This document shows, in pieces, positions 22,776 through 30,989 of a stretch of 43,147 nucleotides of DNA. Both the position numbers and the translations under genes were made by a program. Position 1 is the first letter of the stretch. Every line of letters begins with the position of its first letter. The notes below the pieces were generated by a model that saw nothing but the letters and a program-made list of their open reading frames with translations, searched no databases and was not told the DNA's origin. The DNA is taken from contig CAJUGC010000015.1 in assembly GCA_910585955.1 (NCBI GenBank), positions 1-43,147 on the forward strand, in the 5' to 3' direction. The stretch comes from an uncultured Christensenella sp. (lineage in GTDB: Bacteria > Bacillota > Clostridia > Christensenellales > Pumilibacteraceae).

Positions 22776-25325
22776 TCAGAATCTGTAATCGAGCGTACCC
22801 TTGTGCGCTTTTACCCATTCTGTCCATTCGGTATCGTCGAAGTTGTAGGACATATATCTCACTCCGCCGTAAGACATAAACGTGTTGTACTCATACGTAA
22901 TGTATTCGCACTTATAGGACATAAGCGAAGAAGACGTCATGCTGTTTACGGGAATGCTTGTATAGCTCTCGAGTATAGCTCCCTCCAAAGCCGCTGTAAG
23001 AGCAAGCTTGCTGTCGGTGGGATAAAGCGATATATTATACTTGCAACCCGTCAGTCCGTTGAGACAGTAAAACCAATCGACAAGACTGAGCTTATCGGTA
23101 ATTGCCGGCTGTCCCTCGCCGCCCGCGGGAACGGTAAACTCGAGCATTTCTGCGGAAGTGTCCCAACCGATCGTGAGACGCTGCGAATCGAGAAGATAAA
23201 TCTGAAGCGAGTAATACGGGTTCCAAGCGCCGCCGGAAACATACGCGCTTGCTATATCGTACATACCGTTATAACGGAAATCGTCTATCCAATTTGCGGC
23301 ATTGAATTCATAGAACTCGACGGTTATTTTTCCTTCGAGAGGAGTTCCTACCGTTGCGGTCGCGAGAGCGTCGTTCATGAAGTTGATTTCTTTCTTCATG
23401 TTCTCGTTGTTTTCGGTACCGCCGTAACGGATCGTTACTTTTCCGTTCTCATCGATGTCGCCCGCCTCTTTTGCGTCATTGTATGCAGAAGTGAAGAGCT
23501 GTTTTGCAAGATCGAGGTTATAGCCTGTAAGGGCATCCATTGCATCATCGATGTCGTCATAGATCTGCGTACCGACTTTCCATTTGCCGTCAGTCTGCTT
23601 TTCTGCGCCGTAAGTGGAAAGAAGAACCTCTTTAGCCGCCGTTTCGTGACGGTATACGCCGCCGTTGGCTACGTCGTAGTAAATAAGATCGTTGTAAAGT
23701 CCGAGCGAAGGAATGGAGCTTGTCGTAAGCTTTTGGCAATACTCGGCACGATCGAGCGCAAGAGAAAATGCTTTTCTGAAATCCTTGTATTTAAGAAGCG
23801 CGTTACCCTTCTCTTTCGTGAGCGCATCTTCGTTGCATTGCAAGAAGTACGTTGCGACGCCCGAAGTGGGAGTATAGTACGCACGCTTCGAATTTCTGAA
23901 CTCGTCGGCTATGGTCGTATCGATGCTGACTACGCTGAACTCGCCTTTTTGGAACGCCTGCCATGCGGTGTTCCATTCCGCGATCTGCCTTACGACAATG
24001 TTATCAGTCTGATACTGATCGTCGTACTTATCCATTCCGTAACCGTACCACTTATCGTTTCTCGAAAGAGTATAAGTCGTACCCGCCTGATAGTTGGAAA
24101 GTTTATACGGTCCCCAGCTTGCGCTGTTTGCAACGGTCAACGCATTGTAGTTCGTGGTGTAAACAGTAGAACCGTTCGCAGGCTCAACTTCGAGTTTTTC
24201 CCAAAGATCTTTCTTGACAAGCGGAAGTCCCGAGAAATAGTAAGCCGCTTGGTAATTGAGACTGCCGTCTGCATTGATAGGCGAAAGATTTGCGTTATCG
24301 TATATTACTACAAGCTTTGTATCGGACTCGGCAACGATTCCGACTTCGTCAAATTCCATTTCATCATAAGTGTAATGTGTAAGGAAGAAATTAAGCGTTT
24401 CTGTTGCGGGGTTATCTACCCAGCAAGCATAGACGGCATCCCATGTTGCCTTAAGCGTCGCATCCGCCTTGATTTGAGCCAAAGTCTTTCCTTCGAGAGC
24501 AAGAATCGCCTCGGACGTCGTTTCAGCTCCAAAATCGTTAATAAGACATCCCGCAACTTGAGCCGCGGTCCATTTTGCGCCTATATATTGATATTCGACA
24601 AGGATATTTCTCAACGCGCATACGGAACTTTCGTATTTCTTTTCGTTTTCTGCGGCACTGCCCAAACTGAATATCAGTTTATCATCCATGTCGGTTGTAT
24701 ATCCGCCATACGGAGTATTGGCGTCGAGCCATACCGTTCTTCCTTCATAGAAATAGTTTTGCGCATTGTGAAGAATATAGTTGCCGTTCCAATAGTTGGC
24801 AGCCTGATCGAACAGATATTTTCCGTTGAGCTGCTTCTCCATCGTGTATACGAAATCGCCTGCGGTGATAGCCGTGCCGTCATCCCACTTAAGGTCGTCG
24901 CGAAGCGTAATGCGCCATGCTCTGTGACCTTCTTCATCGTCCTCGGGTATACCGTACTTGCCTTTATAATCGGCGGTCGCGTCCTCGAGCTTTGTCGCCG
25001 CCGAATATTCCACTTCGAAACCGCCCGAAACCACCTCGCCGCTTTCATCGAACTCGAAGTCGAATTCGAAGAACGAACTGTTGAGAAAGTCCATAATATC
25101 TCTGTCACCGCCGTCCGTACTCGCAAGTTCATTCCAAAGCGAGGGAATTGCCGTGGTATAGGAATTGTAGGTATAAACCTTTTCGTCCTTCCAACCCGTA
25201 CGCGCGCGCTTTTCGATGTCATAGCCTGATTGACCGCAACTATCGCAAGCCGCAACGCCGATTGCCATTACTGCCGTCATTATGAGCGTCAGTACGACAA
25301 CCGATATGTGCCTAAACTTCTTCAT
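22776..25325 (-). CDS. oppA: Oligopeptide-binding lipoprotein OppA, enlarged
   Basis: An 849-residue solute-binding protein of the SBP_bac_5 family; usual length is about 540. The start ATG 25325 was chosen because GGAGG lies 8 nt before it. A signal peptide ends in the lipobox VAAC. Family features include WRITLRDDLKWDDGTAITAGDFVYTMEKQLN and KYKDFRKAFSLALDRAEYC, with a C-terminal lobe repeating the fold. The extra length is spread over loops with many Tyr, Trp, Asp and Asn. It captures peptides outside the cell and delivers them to OppBC. Confidence 0.92.
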   Translation of the reverse strand: MKKFRHISVVVLTLIMTAVMAIGVAACDSCGQSGYDIEKRARTGWKDEKVYTYNSYTTAIPSLWNELASTDGGDRDIMDFLNSSFFEFDFEFDESGEVVSGGFEVEYSAATKLEDATADYKGKYGIPEDDEEGHRAWRITLRDDLKWDDGTAITAGDFVYTMEKQLNGKYLFDQAANYWNGNYILHNAQNYFYEGRTVWLDANTPYGGYTTDMDDKLIFSLGSAAENEKKYESSVCALRNILVEYQYIGAKWTAAQVAGCLINDFGAETTSEAILALEGKTLAQIKADATLKATWDAVYACWVDNPATETLNFFLTHYTYDEMEFDEVGIVAESDTKLVVIYDNANLSPINADGSLNYQAAYYFSGLPLVKKDLWEKLEVEPANGSTVYTTNYNALTVANSASWGPYKLSNYQAGTTYTLSRNDKWYGYGMDKYDDQYQTDNIVVRQIAEWNTAWQAFQKGEFSVVSIDTTIADEFRNSKRAYYTPTSGVATYFLQCNEDALTKEKGNALLKYKDFRKAFSLALDRAEYCQKLTTSSIPSLGLYNDLIYYDVANGGVYRHETAAKEVLLSTYGAEKQTDGKWKVGTQIYDDIDDAMDALTGYNLDLAKQLFTSAYNDAKEAGDIDENGKVTIRYGGTENNENMKKEINFMNDALATATVGTPLEGKITVEFYEFNAANWIDDFRYNGMYDIASAYVSGGAWNPYYSLQIYLLDSQRLTIGWDTSAEMLEFTVPAGGEGQPAITDKLSLVDWFYCLNGLTGCKYNISLYPTDSKLALTAALEGAILESYTSIPVNSMTSSSLMSYKCEYITYEYNTFMSYGGVRYMSYNFDDTEWTEWVKAHKGTLDYRF

Positions 25326-25674
25326 GTTTTTGACCTCCATCAAAAAACTTTATTTTATCTTACGCCCCGATCCTTACGAACGAAACGCAAAATAATTACA
25401 ACTTTTTAGGTTGTCCGCGACGCTCTCGTCGCCGAGCGGCGAAATCGAAGCAAACACAACCGTCCTTAGTATGAACCTTACAGCCTGTTTTTACGAATTA
25501 TGCGCAAAAAGGGCGTTCTCTGTTCCCTATGCTACCCTACCAAAAAGCATTTCGGAGAGACGCCCGCAACTTTACCCGCCAAACTCAGCCAAACAATGTA
25601 TGTAACGCGAATAAGCCGCTTACTTTAATCTTTTAATGCTTTATCAGCTAAAAAGATTAAAGCGAGCTATAATT
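25326..25674 (-). promoter_or_regulatory. Long structured 5' leader of the opp operon
   Basis: About 350 nt between the promoter and oppA hold no convincing gene but several strong RNA structures. (1) A 12-bp perfect stem AAAAGATTAAAG/CTTTAATCTTTT (25651-25662 with 25623-25634) near the 5' end. (2) A long stem closing GGGCGTCTCT with AGAGAACGCCC (25556-25565 with 25511-25521), containing an inner ATGCT/AGCAT pair and followed by T5. (3) A junction closed by GGTTGT/ACAACC (25456-25461 with 25409-25414) with two GC hairpins inside. I do not recognise a known riboswitch class or the T-box sequence. Confidence 0.5.
25506..25565 (-). terminator. Terminator-like hairpin (possible attenuator) in the opp leader
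   Basis: Leftward GGGCGTCTCT (25556-25565) pairs with AGAGAACGCCC (25511-25521, one bulge), with an internal ATGCT/AGCAT stem, and is followed by TTTTTGC. Its place between the promoter and oppA is right for attenuation rather than for ending an upstream gene, because galU has its own terminator at 25774. Confidence 0.5.
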
Positions 25675-25680
25675 ATATTC

Positions 25681-25709
25681 AGTATACCCCCCCCGCACTT
25701 TTTTGTCAA
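25681..25709 (-). promoter_or_regulatory. opp operon promoter with G8 tract in the spacer
   Basis: Leftward TTGACA (25704-25709, perfect), 17 bp, TATACT (25681-25686). Eight Gs (25687-25694 on the minus strand) directly abut the -10 box and make up half of the spacer, so tract-length change would alter the spacing. Confidence 0.8.
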
Positions 25710-25773
25710 GTCATTTCGTATCTTTTTTTCGATTTTATCACATTTTTGTTTGTTTTTTCCACATTTGCGACAC

Positions 25774-25797
25774 AAAAAAACCGCGTTTAAAACGCGG
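25774..25797 (-). terminator. Terminator of galU
   Basis: Leftward CCGCGTTTTAAACGCGG hairpin (25781-25797) followed by T7. It lies about 110 bp after the galU stop codon, beyond the interspersed repeat. Confidence 0.8.
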
Positions 25798-25844
25798 CGA
25801 TAAGCTATCTTTTGTTTTGCTATAAGTAGAAATTATAGATAAGG

Positions 25845-25900
25845 ACAATTCCCTCGTCTGCTACGCAGACAGCTCCCCTAAGCTCAATGGGAGCCTTTTT
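25845..25900. repeat. Interspersed double-hairpin repeat, copy 1
   Basis: CAATTCCCTCGTC leads into hairpin GTCTGCTACGCAGAC (25856-25870), then a second hairpin GCTCCC...GGGAGC (25872-25893) and CTTTTT. It matches the layout and much of the sequence of copy 2 at 42944-42995 (CAAT.CCCTC, GAC-AGCTCCCCT, GGGAGCCTT). The second hairpin plus T5 could end rightward transcripts. Confidence 0.75.
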
Positions 25901-25906
25901 ATAAGG

Positions 25907-26773
25907 TTAAAATTTTGAGACGAGAGATTTAAGATATTCCTTCATTTGCTTGGCAAACGAAGATTTGAGAGCCGTCTCGACTATAGCTTGAACCGAGCCG
26001 AACTTATCACCCATGTCGTATCGCTTGCCCTCGAAATCGTAGACGCACATATTGCCGTCCGCCGCCATCATGTTCAAAGTATCCGTAAGTTGAAGCTCTC
26101 CGCCCTTACCCGCCTCGGTTCGTTCGATATATTCGTAAACATCGGGCGTGAGAACATATCTTCCGAGAGCGGCAAGGCGCGACGGCAATTTATCTATCGG
26201 AGGTTTTTCGACAATACCTTTACAAGAGTAAAGTCTGCCGTTACCTTCGCTTACGTCCGCCACTCCATAGCGGACAATGTCGTCGCCCTTCCAAGTCTGC
26301 ACGCCTATAATACTCTTTCCGCACTTTTCGTAGGCGACGGCAAGCTGTCCCATAACGGGCTTTTCCGAAACTATGAGATCGTCGCCCCAAGCAAGGCAAA
26401 ACGGCTCGCTGCCCGTAAAGCTCTTTGCCTTACGAACCGCGTCTGCGCTGCCGAGCGGTTTTTCTTGCAAACCGAACACTATATTCGCCCTTCCGTAAGT
26501 ATTTTTCACAACTTCGAGAAGTTCGAATTTACCCGACTTTTCGAGCGCGTCCTCGAGCTTTTTATTCGGAGCAAAATATTCTCGTATAGCCGCTTTACCT
26601 TCGGGAAGAACTATCATTATATCGGTAATGCCGCTGTCGATCGCCTCGTTTACGATGTACGCAAGCACGGGAGTATCGACTACGGGCAGTATCTCTTTGG
26701 GAACGGCTTTCGTGATCGGCAGAAAGCGAGTTCCGAGTCCGCCGCAAGGTATGACTGCTTTTTTTATTTTCAT
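25907..26773 (-). CDS. galU: UTP-glucose-1-phosphate uridylyltransferase
   Basis: A 288-residue nucleotidyltransferase. The N-terminal signature CGGLGTRFLPITKAVPKEILPVVDTPV (about residues 10-36) is that of GalU, with the sugar-binding VEKP at about 187-190 and the usual GRYVLTPDVYEYIE after it. It makes UDP-glucose from UTP and glucose-1-phosphate for envelope glycolipids, exopolysaccharide and galactose use. The start follows AAGGAG and a perfect TTGACA promoter; a terminator follows, so it is a single-gene unit. Confidence 0.96.
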   Translation of the reverse strand: MKIKKAVIPCGGLGTRFLPITKAVPKEILPVVDTPVLAYIVNEAIDSGITDIMIVLPEGKAAIREYFAPNKKLEDALEKSGKFELLEVVKNTYGRANIVFGLQEKPLGSADAVRKAKSFTGSEPFCLAWGDDLIVSEKPVMGQLAVAYEKCGKSIIGVQTWKGDDIVRYGVADVSEGNGRLYSCKGIVEKPPIDKLPSRLAALGRYVLTPDVYEYIERTEAGKGGELQLTDTLNMMAADGNMCVYDFEGKRYDMGDKFGSVQAIVETALKSSFAKQMKEYLKSLVSKF

Positions 26774-26848
26774 GAGGGTTCTCCTTATATGCTTTATGCC
26801 GACCGCGCAAATTCGCAGAACGGCATAAGAATAAGCGCTTGTAAGTTT

Positions 26849-26877
26849 ATTTTATGCCTTACCTTCGAAAATGTCAA
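26849..26877 (-). promoter_or_regulatory. galU promoter
   Basis: Leftward TTGACA (26872-26877), 17 bp, TAAAAT (26849-26854), about 75 bp before the galU ATG. Confidence 0.8.
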
Positions 26878-26905
26878 CCGTTTTATTAGACGGGGGCAAA
26901 ATGAT

Positions 26906-26934
26906 TTGCTTTTCAAAGAAGAATGTGCTATTAT
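26906..26934 (+). promoter_or_regulatory. Promoter of the acyl-CoA synthetase gene
   Basis: TTGCTT (26906-26911), 17 bp, TATTAT (26929-26934), with GGGAGG before ATG 26963. It is back to back with the galU promoter. Confidence 0.7.
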
Positions 26935-26962
26935 ATATGAAAGTTTTTCTTTGGGAGGAATC

Positions 26963-28618
26963 ATGAATTTTCTCGACAGATACGCAAGCAAGACGGAATT
27001 CAAAGACTACGACGATCTTGCAAAAAATTACCGTGTAAACACCCCCGACGACTTCAACTTCGGTAGAGACATAGTGGACGAATACGCCAAACTCGAACCG
27101 AATAAGACGGCGCTAGTATGGTGCAACGACAGCGGCGAGGAGCATATAATTTCTTTTAAGGACGTTTCGGAAAATTCCAACCGCATTGCGAACGCACTGT
27201 ACAGAGCGGGTATTCGCAAAGGCGACAGCGTGCTTGTAATGCTGATGTCGAGATACGAATATTGGTATACTATCGTCGCGTTGCACAAGTTAGGCGCGAT
27301 AGCCATTCCCGCCACGGCGCAGTTGACATACAAGGACATCATCTACCGCTGTAATTTTGCGGACGTCAAAGCCGTTGTATGCGTCACGGCGAAGGGCGTT
27401 GCCGACTACGTCAAAGAAGCTCTGCCGAAGTGCCCTACGGTCAAACTCGTGCTTACGATCGGAAAGACCGATTTTTCGAGGGACTTTTACGAGTTCTACA
27501 AAGACGCGCCCGAGGACAAAACGGTTTTCGACATAGACAACAAAACGAGCGACAGAATGATCGCATACTTTACTTCGGGAACTACGGGTATGCCGAAAAT
27601 GGTTTCGCACGACTATTCCTACCCTCTCGCTCATATGTTGACTGCTTTTTGCTGGCACAAGTGTAAAGACGGGGGACTGCACTTTACCGCCGCCGATACC
27701 GGTTGGGCAAAAGCGAGTTGGGGCAAAATTTACGGCGAATGGATAGCGGGCTGCGCGGTGTTCGCATACGACTACTACGGCAGATACACTCCGCTCGATC
27801 TCCTTCCTCTGCTCGAAAAATACAAGGTCACGTCGCTTTGCGCGCCGCCTACGATGTACCGCTTCCTCATCAAAGAAGATCTGACGAAATTCGACCTCTC
27901 CGCCATAGAGCACTATACGACGGCGGGCGAAGCGTTAAACCCGGAAGTTTACAAGCAGATAATGGACAAGCTCGGCAAACCGATTTACGAAGGTTTCGGG
28001 CAGACCGAAACCGTTCTGTGTCTCGGCACTTTCCCGTTCATGACTCCGCACCCCGGCTCGATGGGTCGCCCCTCTCCTCTTTACGAAATAGTTTTGCTCG
28101 ACGAAAATTCCAAGCCCGTAGAACTCGGCAAAGAGGGTGAGATCTGCATGAAAAAGCGCGACGGTCAGATAGGTCTGCTCGTCGGTTACGTCACCGAAAG
28201 CGGCGGCATAAGGAGCGTATGGAAAGACGGCTACTACCACACGGGGGACGTCGCTTACATGGACGAGGACGGCTTCTGTTGGTTTGTCGGACGCGATGAC
28301 GACATTATCAAAAGCAGCGGCTACCGCATAGGACCGTTCGAGGTCGAAAGCGCGCTTATGGAACACCCCGCGGTCCTCGAATGTGCTATCACCGCCGTCC
28401 CCGACGACGTTCGCGGTCAGGTCATAAAGGCGACAATCGTGCTCGCGCGCAACTACTTCCCGAGCGAAGAACTTAAAAAGGAACTTCAGGACCATGTAAA
28501 GCACACGACGGCTCCGTATAAGTATCCGAGAATAGTCGAATTCGTCGAAAGGTTGCCGAAAACCATTTCGGACAAAATACGGCGAGTGGAAATAAGAGAA
28601 AACGATAATAAGCAGTAA
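26963..28618 (+). CDS. AMP-forming acyl-CoA synthetase (medium-chain type)
   Basis: A 551-residue ANL-superfamily enzyme that activates a carboxylic acid to its CoA ester through an acyl-adenylate. Motifs in order: P-loop TSGTTGMPKMVSH (about 192-204), TTAGEAL, YEGFGQTET, YHTGDVAYMDEDG and GRDDDIIKSSGYRIGPFEVE, then the catalytic lysine in PKTISDKIRR near the C-terminus. The open frame extends about 1 kb upstream through galU in antisense, but GGGAGG and a promoter fix ATG 26963 as the start. It resembles the medium-chain/benzoate-type synthetases common in Clostridia. It is a single-gene unit with a terminator. Confidence 0.93.
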   Translation: MNFLDRYASKTEFKDYDDLAKNYRVNTPDDFNFGRDIVDEYAKLEPNKTALVWCNDSGEEHIISFKDVSENSNRIANALYRAGIRKGDSVLVMLMSRYEYWYTIVALHKLGAIAIPATAQLTYKDIIYRCNFADVKAVVCVTAKGVADYVKEALPKCPTVKLVLTIGKTDFSRDFYEFYKDAPEDKTVFDIDNKTSDRMIAYFTSGTTGMPKMVSHDYSYPLAHMLTAFCWHKCKDGGLHFTAADTGWAKASWGKIYGEWIAGCAVFAYDYYGRYTPLDLLPLLEKYKVTSLCAPPTMYRFLIKEDLTKFDLSAIEHYTTAGEALNPEVYKQIMDKLGKPIYEGFGQTETVLCLGTFPFMTPHPGSMGRPSPLYEIVLLDENSKPVELGKEGEICMKKRDGQIGLLVGYVTESGGIRSVWKDGYYHTGDVAYMDEDGFCWFVGRDDDIIKSSGYRIGPFEVESALMEHPAVLECAITAVPDDVRGQVIKATIVLARNYFPSEELKKELQDHVKHTTAPYKYPRIVEFVERLPKTISDKIRRVEIRENDNKQ

Positions 28619-28631
28619 AAACGGGGATAAG

Positions 28632-28658
28632 AAAAAGGTTGCGCAAGCAACCTTTTTT
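28632..28658 (+). terminator. Terminator after the acyl-CoA synthetase gene (bidirectional)
   Basis: Stem AAAGGTTGC (28634-28642) / GCAACCTTT (28647-28655) with T6 on the + side and an A tract that gives T5 on the other side. It can also end the leftward response-regulator transcript. Confidence 0.88.
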
Positions 28659-28676
28659 ATAACCGAGAGTAAAAAG

Positions 28677-29420
28677 TCAGCCTATAAACGAAATTCCGTG
28701 AATTCGTGCATATTTCAGATATGCGTCAAGCACGGCTTTATGACGCGAGCGTCCGACAGGCAAAACCACGGAGGACTTCAGCGTCAGAGATTCCCTGTCT
28801 ATTCGTTTGATACAGGCGCAGTTCACCAAATATCCTTTATGTATTCGAATAAAATCATAAGCGGAAAGCTTGCTTTCCAAAACGTCCATAGTAAGACGTA
28901 TTTTTTTCTCGCGTCCGCCGCTAAGGTGCATAATCTGCATATTCCGAAAACATTCTATATACTCGATCTCGTCCGCGTCAAGCGTAAATATCCCGCTGTT
29001 TTCCTTAAATTCCACGAGCGTTCCGTCTTTGCCCGCGATTTTCTGTTCGACATATCTTTCGACGACGCCGGACAGATCTTGCATGAAATTGCTCTTGCGA
29101 ACAAAGCCGAAAGGTTGCGCTTCAAACGTATCGAACACTCTGTCGAGATTGCTCGAAACAAACACGATGTCCGTACCCGCGCCGATCTCGGCGATCTTCT
29201 TGCCGAGAGTTATTCCGTCGATGTCCGGCATATTTATATCGAGAAACAACAGATCGTACTCCAAAGTGTCGATCCGAGCGAAAAGCATCTTCGCCGTCGC
29301 AAACAAATCGACCTGTACGTCCACGGCGTGTGACGAAAATATTTTTTTCAATGACGCCTAAACAATATCGAGAGCGTTCCGCTCGTCGTCGCAGACAGCG
29401 ACTTTTATTTTTTTACTCAT
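28677..29420 (-). pseudogene. LytTR-type response regulator interrupted by an in-frame TAG
   Basis: The natural start is ATG 29420, which overlaps the kinase stop in an ATGA. It reads MSKKIKVAVCDDERNALDIV, a normal receiver N-terminus with the acidic pair, then TAG at 29358-29360 (codon 21). The same frame continues with the rest of the receiver (LLFLDINMPDIDG with the phosphoacceptor Asp, and later the conserved Lys in FGFVRKSN) and a LytTR DNA-binding domain (YIECFRNMQIMHL, IRIHKGYLVN). TAG is a normal stop in neighbouring genes, so this is a nonsense mutation, a decoding oddity or an assembly error. Restart at TTG 29351 would lose the acidic pocket. An intact version would be an AgrA-like regulator. 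Confidence 0.8.
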
Positions 29421-30784
29421 GTATTCCCCCCCCCTTCCGCGCACAGGTCGAGAGCGAGTTCCGAAACGAAACAGCCGTTCTCTATGGATATTCCGAAATG
29501 ACCGTTGTATCGCGACGCGAGTTTTTTTACTATTTTCATGCCGTAACCGTGAGCTTTCTTATCTTTTTTATCGGTAGCGGCATGATTGGTAAGCCACTCC
29601 GAAGTCTTGCGCGTGGGATTGCTCACTACGAGTATCATATAATCCCCGTTTATTCCGAGCGTAACCTCCACGGAAGCGTCGGGAATCTTTTCAAACACGC
29701 AAGCTTCGATGGAATTGTCTATAATATTTGTAAACAGACTGCACAGATCGCTCTCTCTGAAAGGCAGCTCGTGAGGCACGGCGAGTTTCATCTCGATGCC
29801 TACGCCGCTCGATTCCGCTTTTATACGCGCAAGTTTCATTATGGAATTCACGACGTCGTTTCCGCAGTCGTCGTCGGCAAGGAAAGTCTGTGCGAAAGTT
29901 CCCGTAACTTCCTCGAAATACGCGTCAAGCTCCTTGTACTTTTTTTCTGCGATCATATTACGCATATAGGAATATTGGTTTTTGATATCGTGCCGTATCT
30001 CGCGTAGCTCTTCGAGATTGCGACGGGACACGGCAAGCAGTTCCTCCGCTTCCGTTCTCTTCATTATCTCCGCCTGAAGATTGAGCGTCTGAGTGCGTTC
30101 CCTGCACAAAAAATAGGTCGCGAAATAGGTCGCGAGATTGACTACATACAGACCGAAAAGCAATGCGGACATAAATAAAGACGCCTCTCTGTCTATTCCG
30201 ACCTGTATCCTTAAAATATCGTGGAATATTACTATGAATGTCGTCACGCCGCAACCGATTATGTTCTGGAGAGCGTGGACGATGCCCGTTTTGCATCTCG
30301 ACAGGTTATATCTGCGCATGAGAGCCGCAAAAAATATTATAAGTATATCCGACCCTATTTTCGTTATGACTATGGGAAATCCGTCTATATTTTGAGCTAT
30401 CAAATTTCCGATTTCCGTACCGAATTGCGCGACTATTACGCTTAGGGCAAACATCTCGAGCGCAAGTACGAATTTCGTAAGACGCGAAAACTTACAATAG
30501 CACAAGACGTACAGCGCTATGCCTCCGACTATCGCTATCCATACTCCCTGTCCCGTAAGCGGACGGAAATACCTTGCGACGATAAACGACAACAAGTCGA
30601 TCGCCGTCATAAGAGCGAAAACCGAAATTATCCTCAGAGATTCGAAGATTATCTCCCTCGCGCTCGGCGCGGTTTTATCTCTTTTGCGAAATACCAAAGT
30701 ACAGGCTACGGCAACGCTCAAAATTTGCAGAATAAACGCCGTATCGTATATTATGATAAAAAATTCTTTTACGAGCGTATACAT
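29417..30784 (-). CDS. AgrC-like sensor histidine kinase (GHKL type)
   Basis: A 455-residue membrane kinase. About six transmembrane helices fill residues 8-225, followed by a linker helix. The dimerisation helix has the phosphoacceptor motif REIRHDIKNQYSYM (His near 267), and the GHKL ATPase carries FTNIIDNSIEAC (N box) and GYGMKIVKKL (G box), typical of the quorum-sensing AgrC/ComD class. The last codons contain a G9 tract (29426-29434) just before the ATGA overlap with the regulator gene. No AgrB/AgrD-type peptide genes are visible nearby. GGAGGGG precedes the ATG and a promoter lies at 30809-30837. Confidence 0.9.
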   Translation of the reverse strand: MYTLVKEFFIIIYDTAFILQILSVAVACTLVFRKRDKTAPSAREIIFESLRIISVFALMTAIDLLSFIVARYFRPLTGQGVWIAIVGGIALYVLCYCKFSRLTKFVLALEMFALSVIVAQFGTEIGNLIAQNIDGFPIVITKIGSDILIIFFAALMRRYNLSRCKTGIVHALQNIIGCGVTTFIVIFHDILRIQVGIDREASLFMSALLFGLYVVNLATYFATYFLCRERTQTLNLQAEIMKRTEAEELLAVSRRNLEELREIRHDIKNQYSYMRNMIAEKKYKELDAYFEEVTGTFAQTFLADDDCGNDVVNSIMKLARIKAESSGVGIEMKLAVPHELPFRESDLCSLFTNIIDNSIEACVFEKIPDASVEVTLGINGDYMILVVSNPTRKTSEWLTNHAATDKKDKKAHGYGMKIVKKLASRYNGHFGISIENGCFVSELALDLCAEGGGNT

Positions 30785-30808
30785 TCATTCCCCTCCTTCT
30801 CTCACGGT

Positions 30809-30837
30809 ATTATAACCCATTAAGTGACGAAAGGCAA
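30809..30837 (-). promoter_or_regulatory. Promoter of the two-component pair
   Basis: Leftward TTGCCT (30832-30837), 17 bp, TATAAT (30809-30814), 25 bp before the kinase ATG. Confidence 0.65.
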
Positions 30838-30921
30838 GAAGAACGGGACGAAACGAACAAAAACGGGGACAACAAGATGATTTTTTTCGACATAAATCCA
30901 AAATGTTACACCTTAAAACCG

Positions 30922-30968
30922 AAAAAACGAAAAAGACAAGCGTCCCGTCCTTTCGTCCGAGACGCTTG
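30922..30968 (-). terminator. Terminator of the GH3 operon
   Basis: Leftward CAAGCGTC (30961-30968) pairs with GACGCTTG (30937-30944), with partial pairing inside, followed by TC-TTTTT and TTTTTT. It begins about 20 nt after the GH3 stop codon. Confidence 0.75.
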
Positions 30969-30989
30969 CCGCGCCGTTATATTCCGTTA

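Noticed and set aside
22743..25229. Plus-strand ORF of 828 codons
   Set aside because: Mirror frame of oppA created by codon bias; no start signals and no domains.
25506..25565. T-box riboswitch in the opp leader
   Set aside because: The conserved AGGGTGG-ACCGCG sequence is absent; the GGGTAGCAT segment only loosely resembles it.
25411..25605. Plus-strand ORF of 64 codons in the opp leader
   Set aside because: No ribosome site or promoter; it coincides with strong RNA structures on the other strand.
25946..26962. Rightward open frame running into the acyl-CoA synthetase gene, giving an 890-residue protein
   Set aside because: It is antisense to galU. The true start is ATG 26963 with GGGAGG and a promoter.
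29358..29360. Genome-wide TAG recoding to an amino acid
   Set aside because: TAG ends the MATE gene (13150) and other frames naturally, so wholesale recoding is unlikely.
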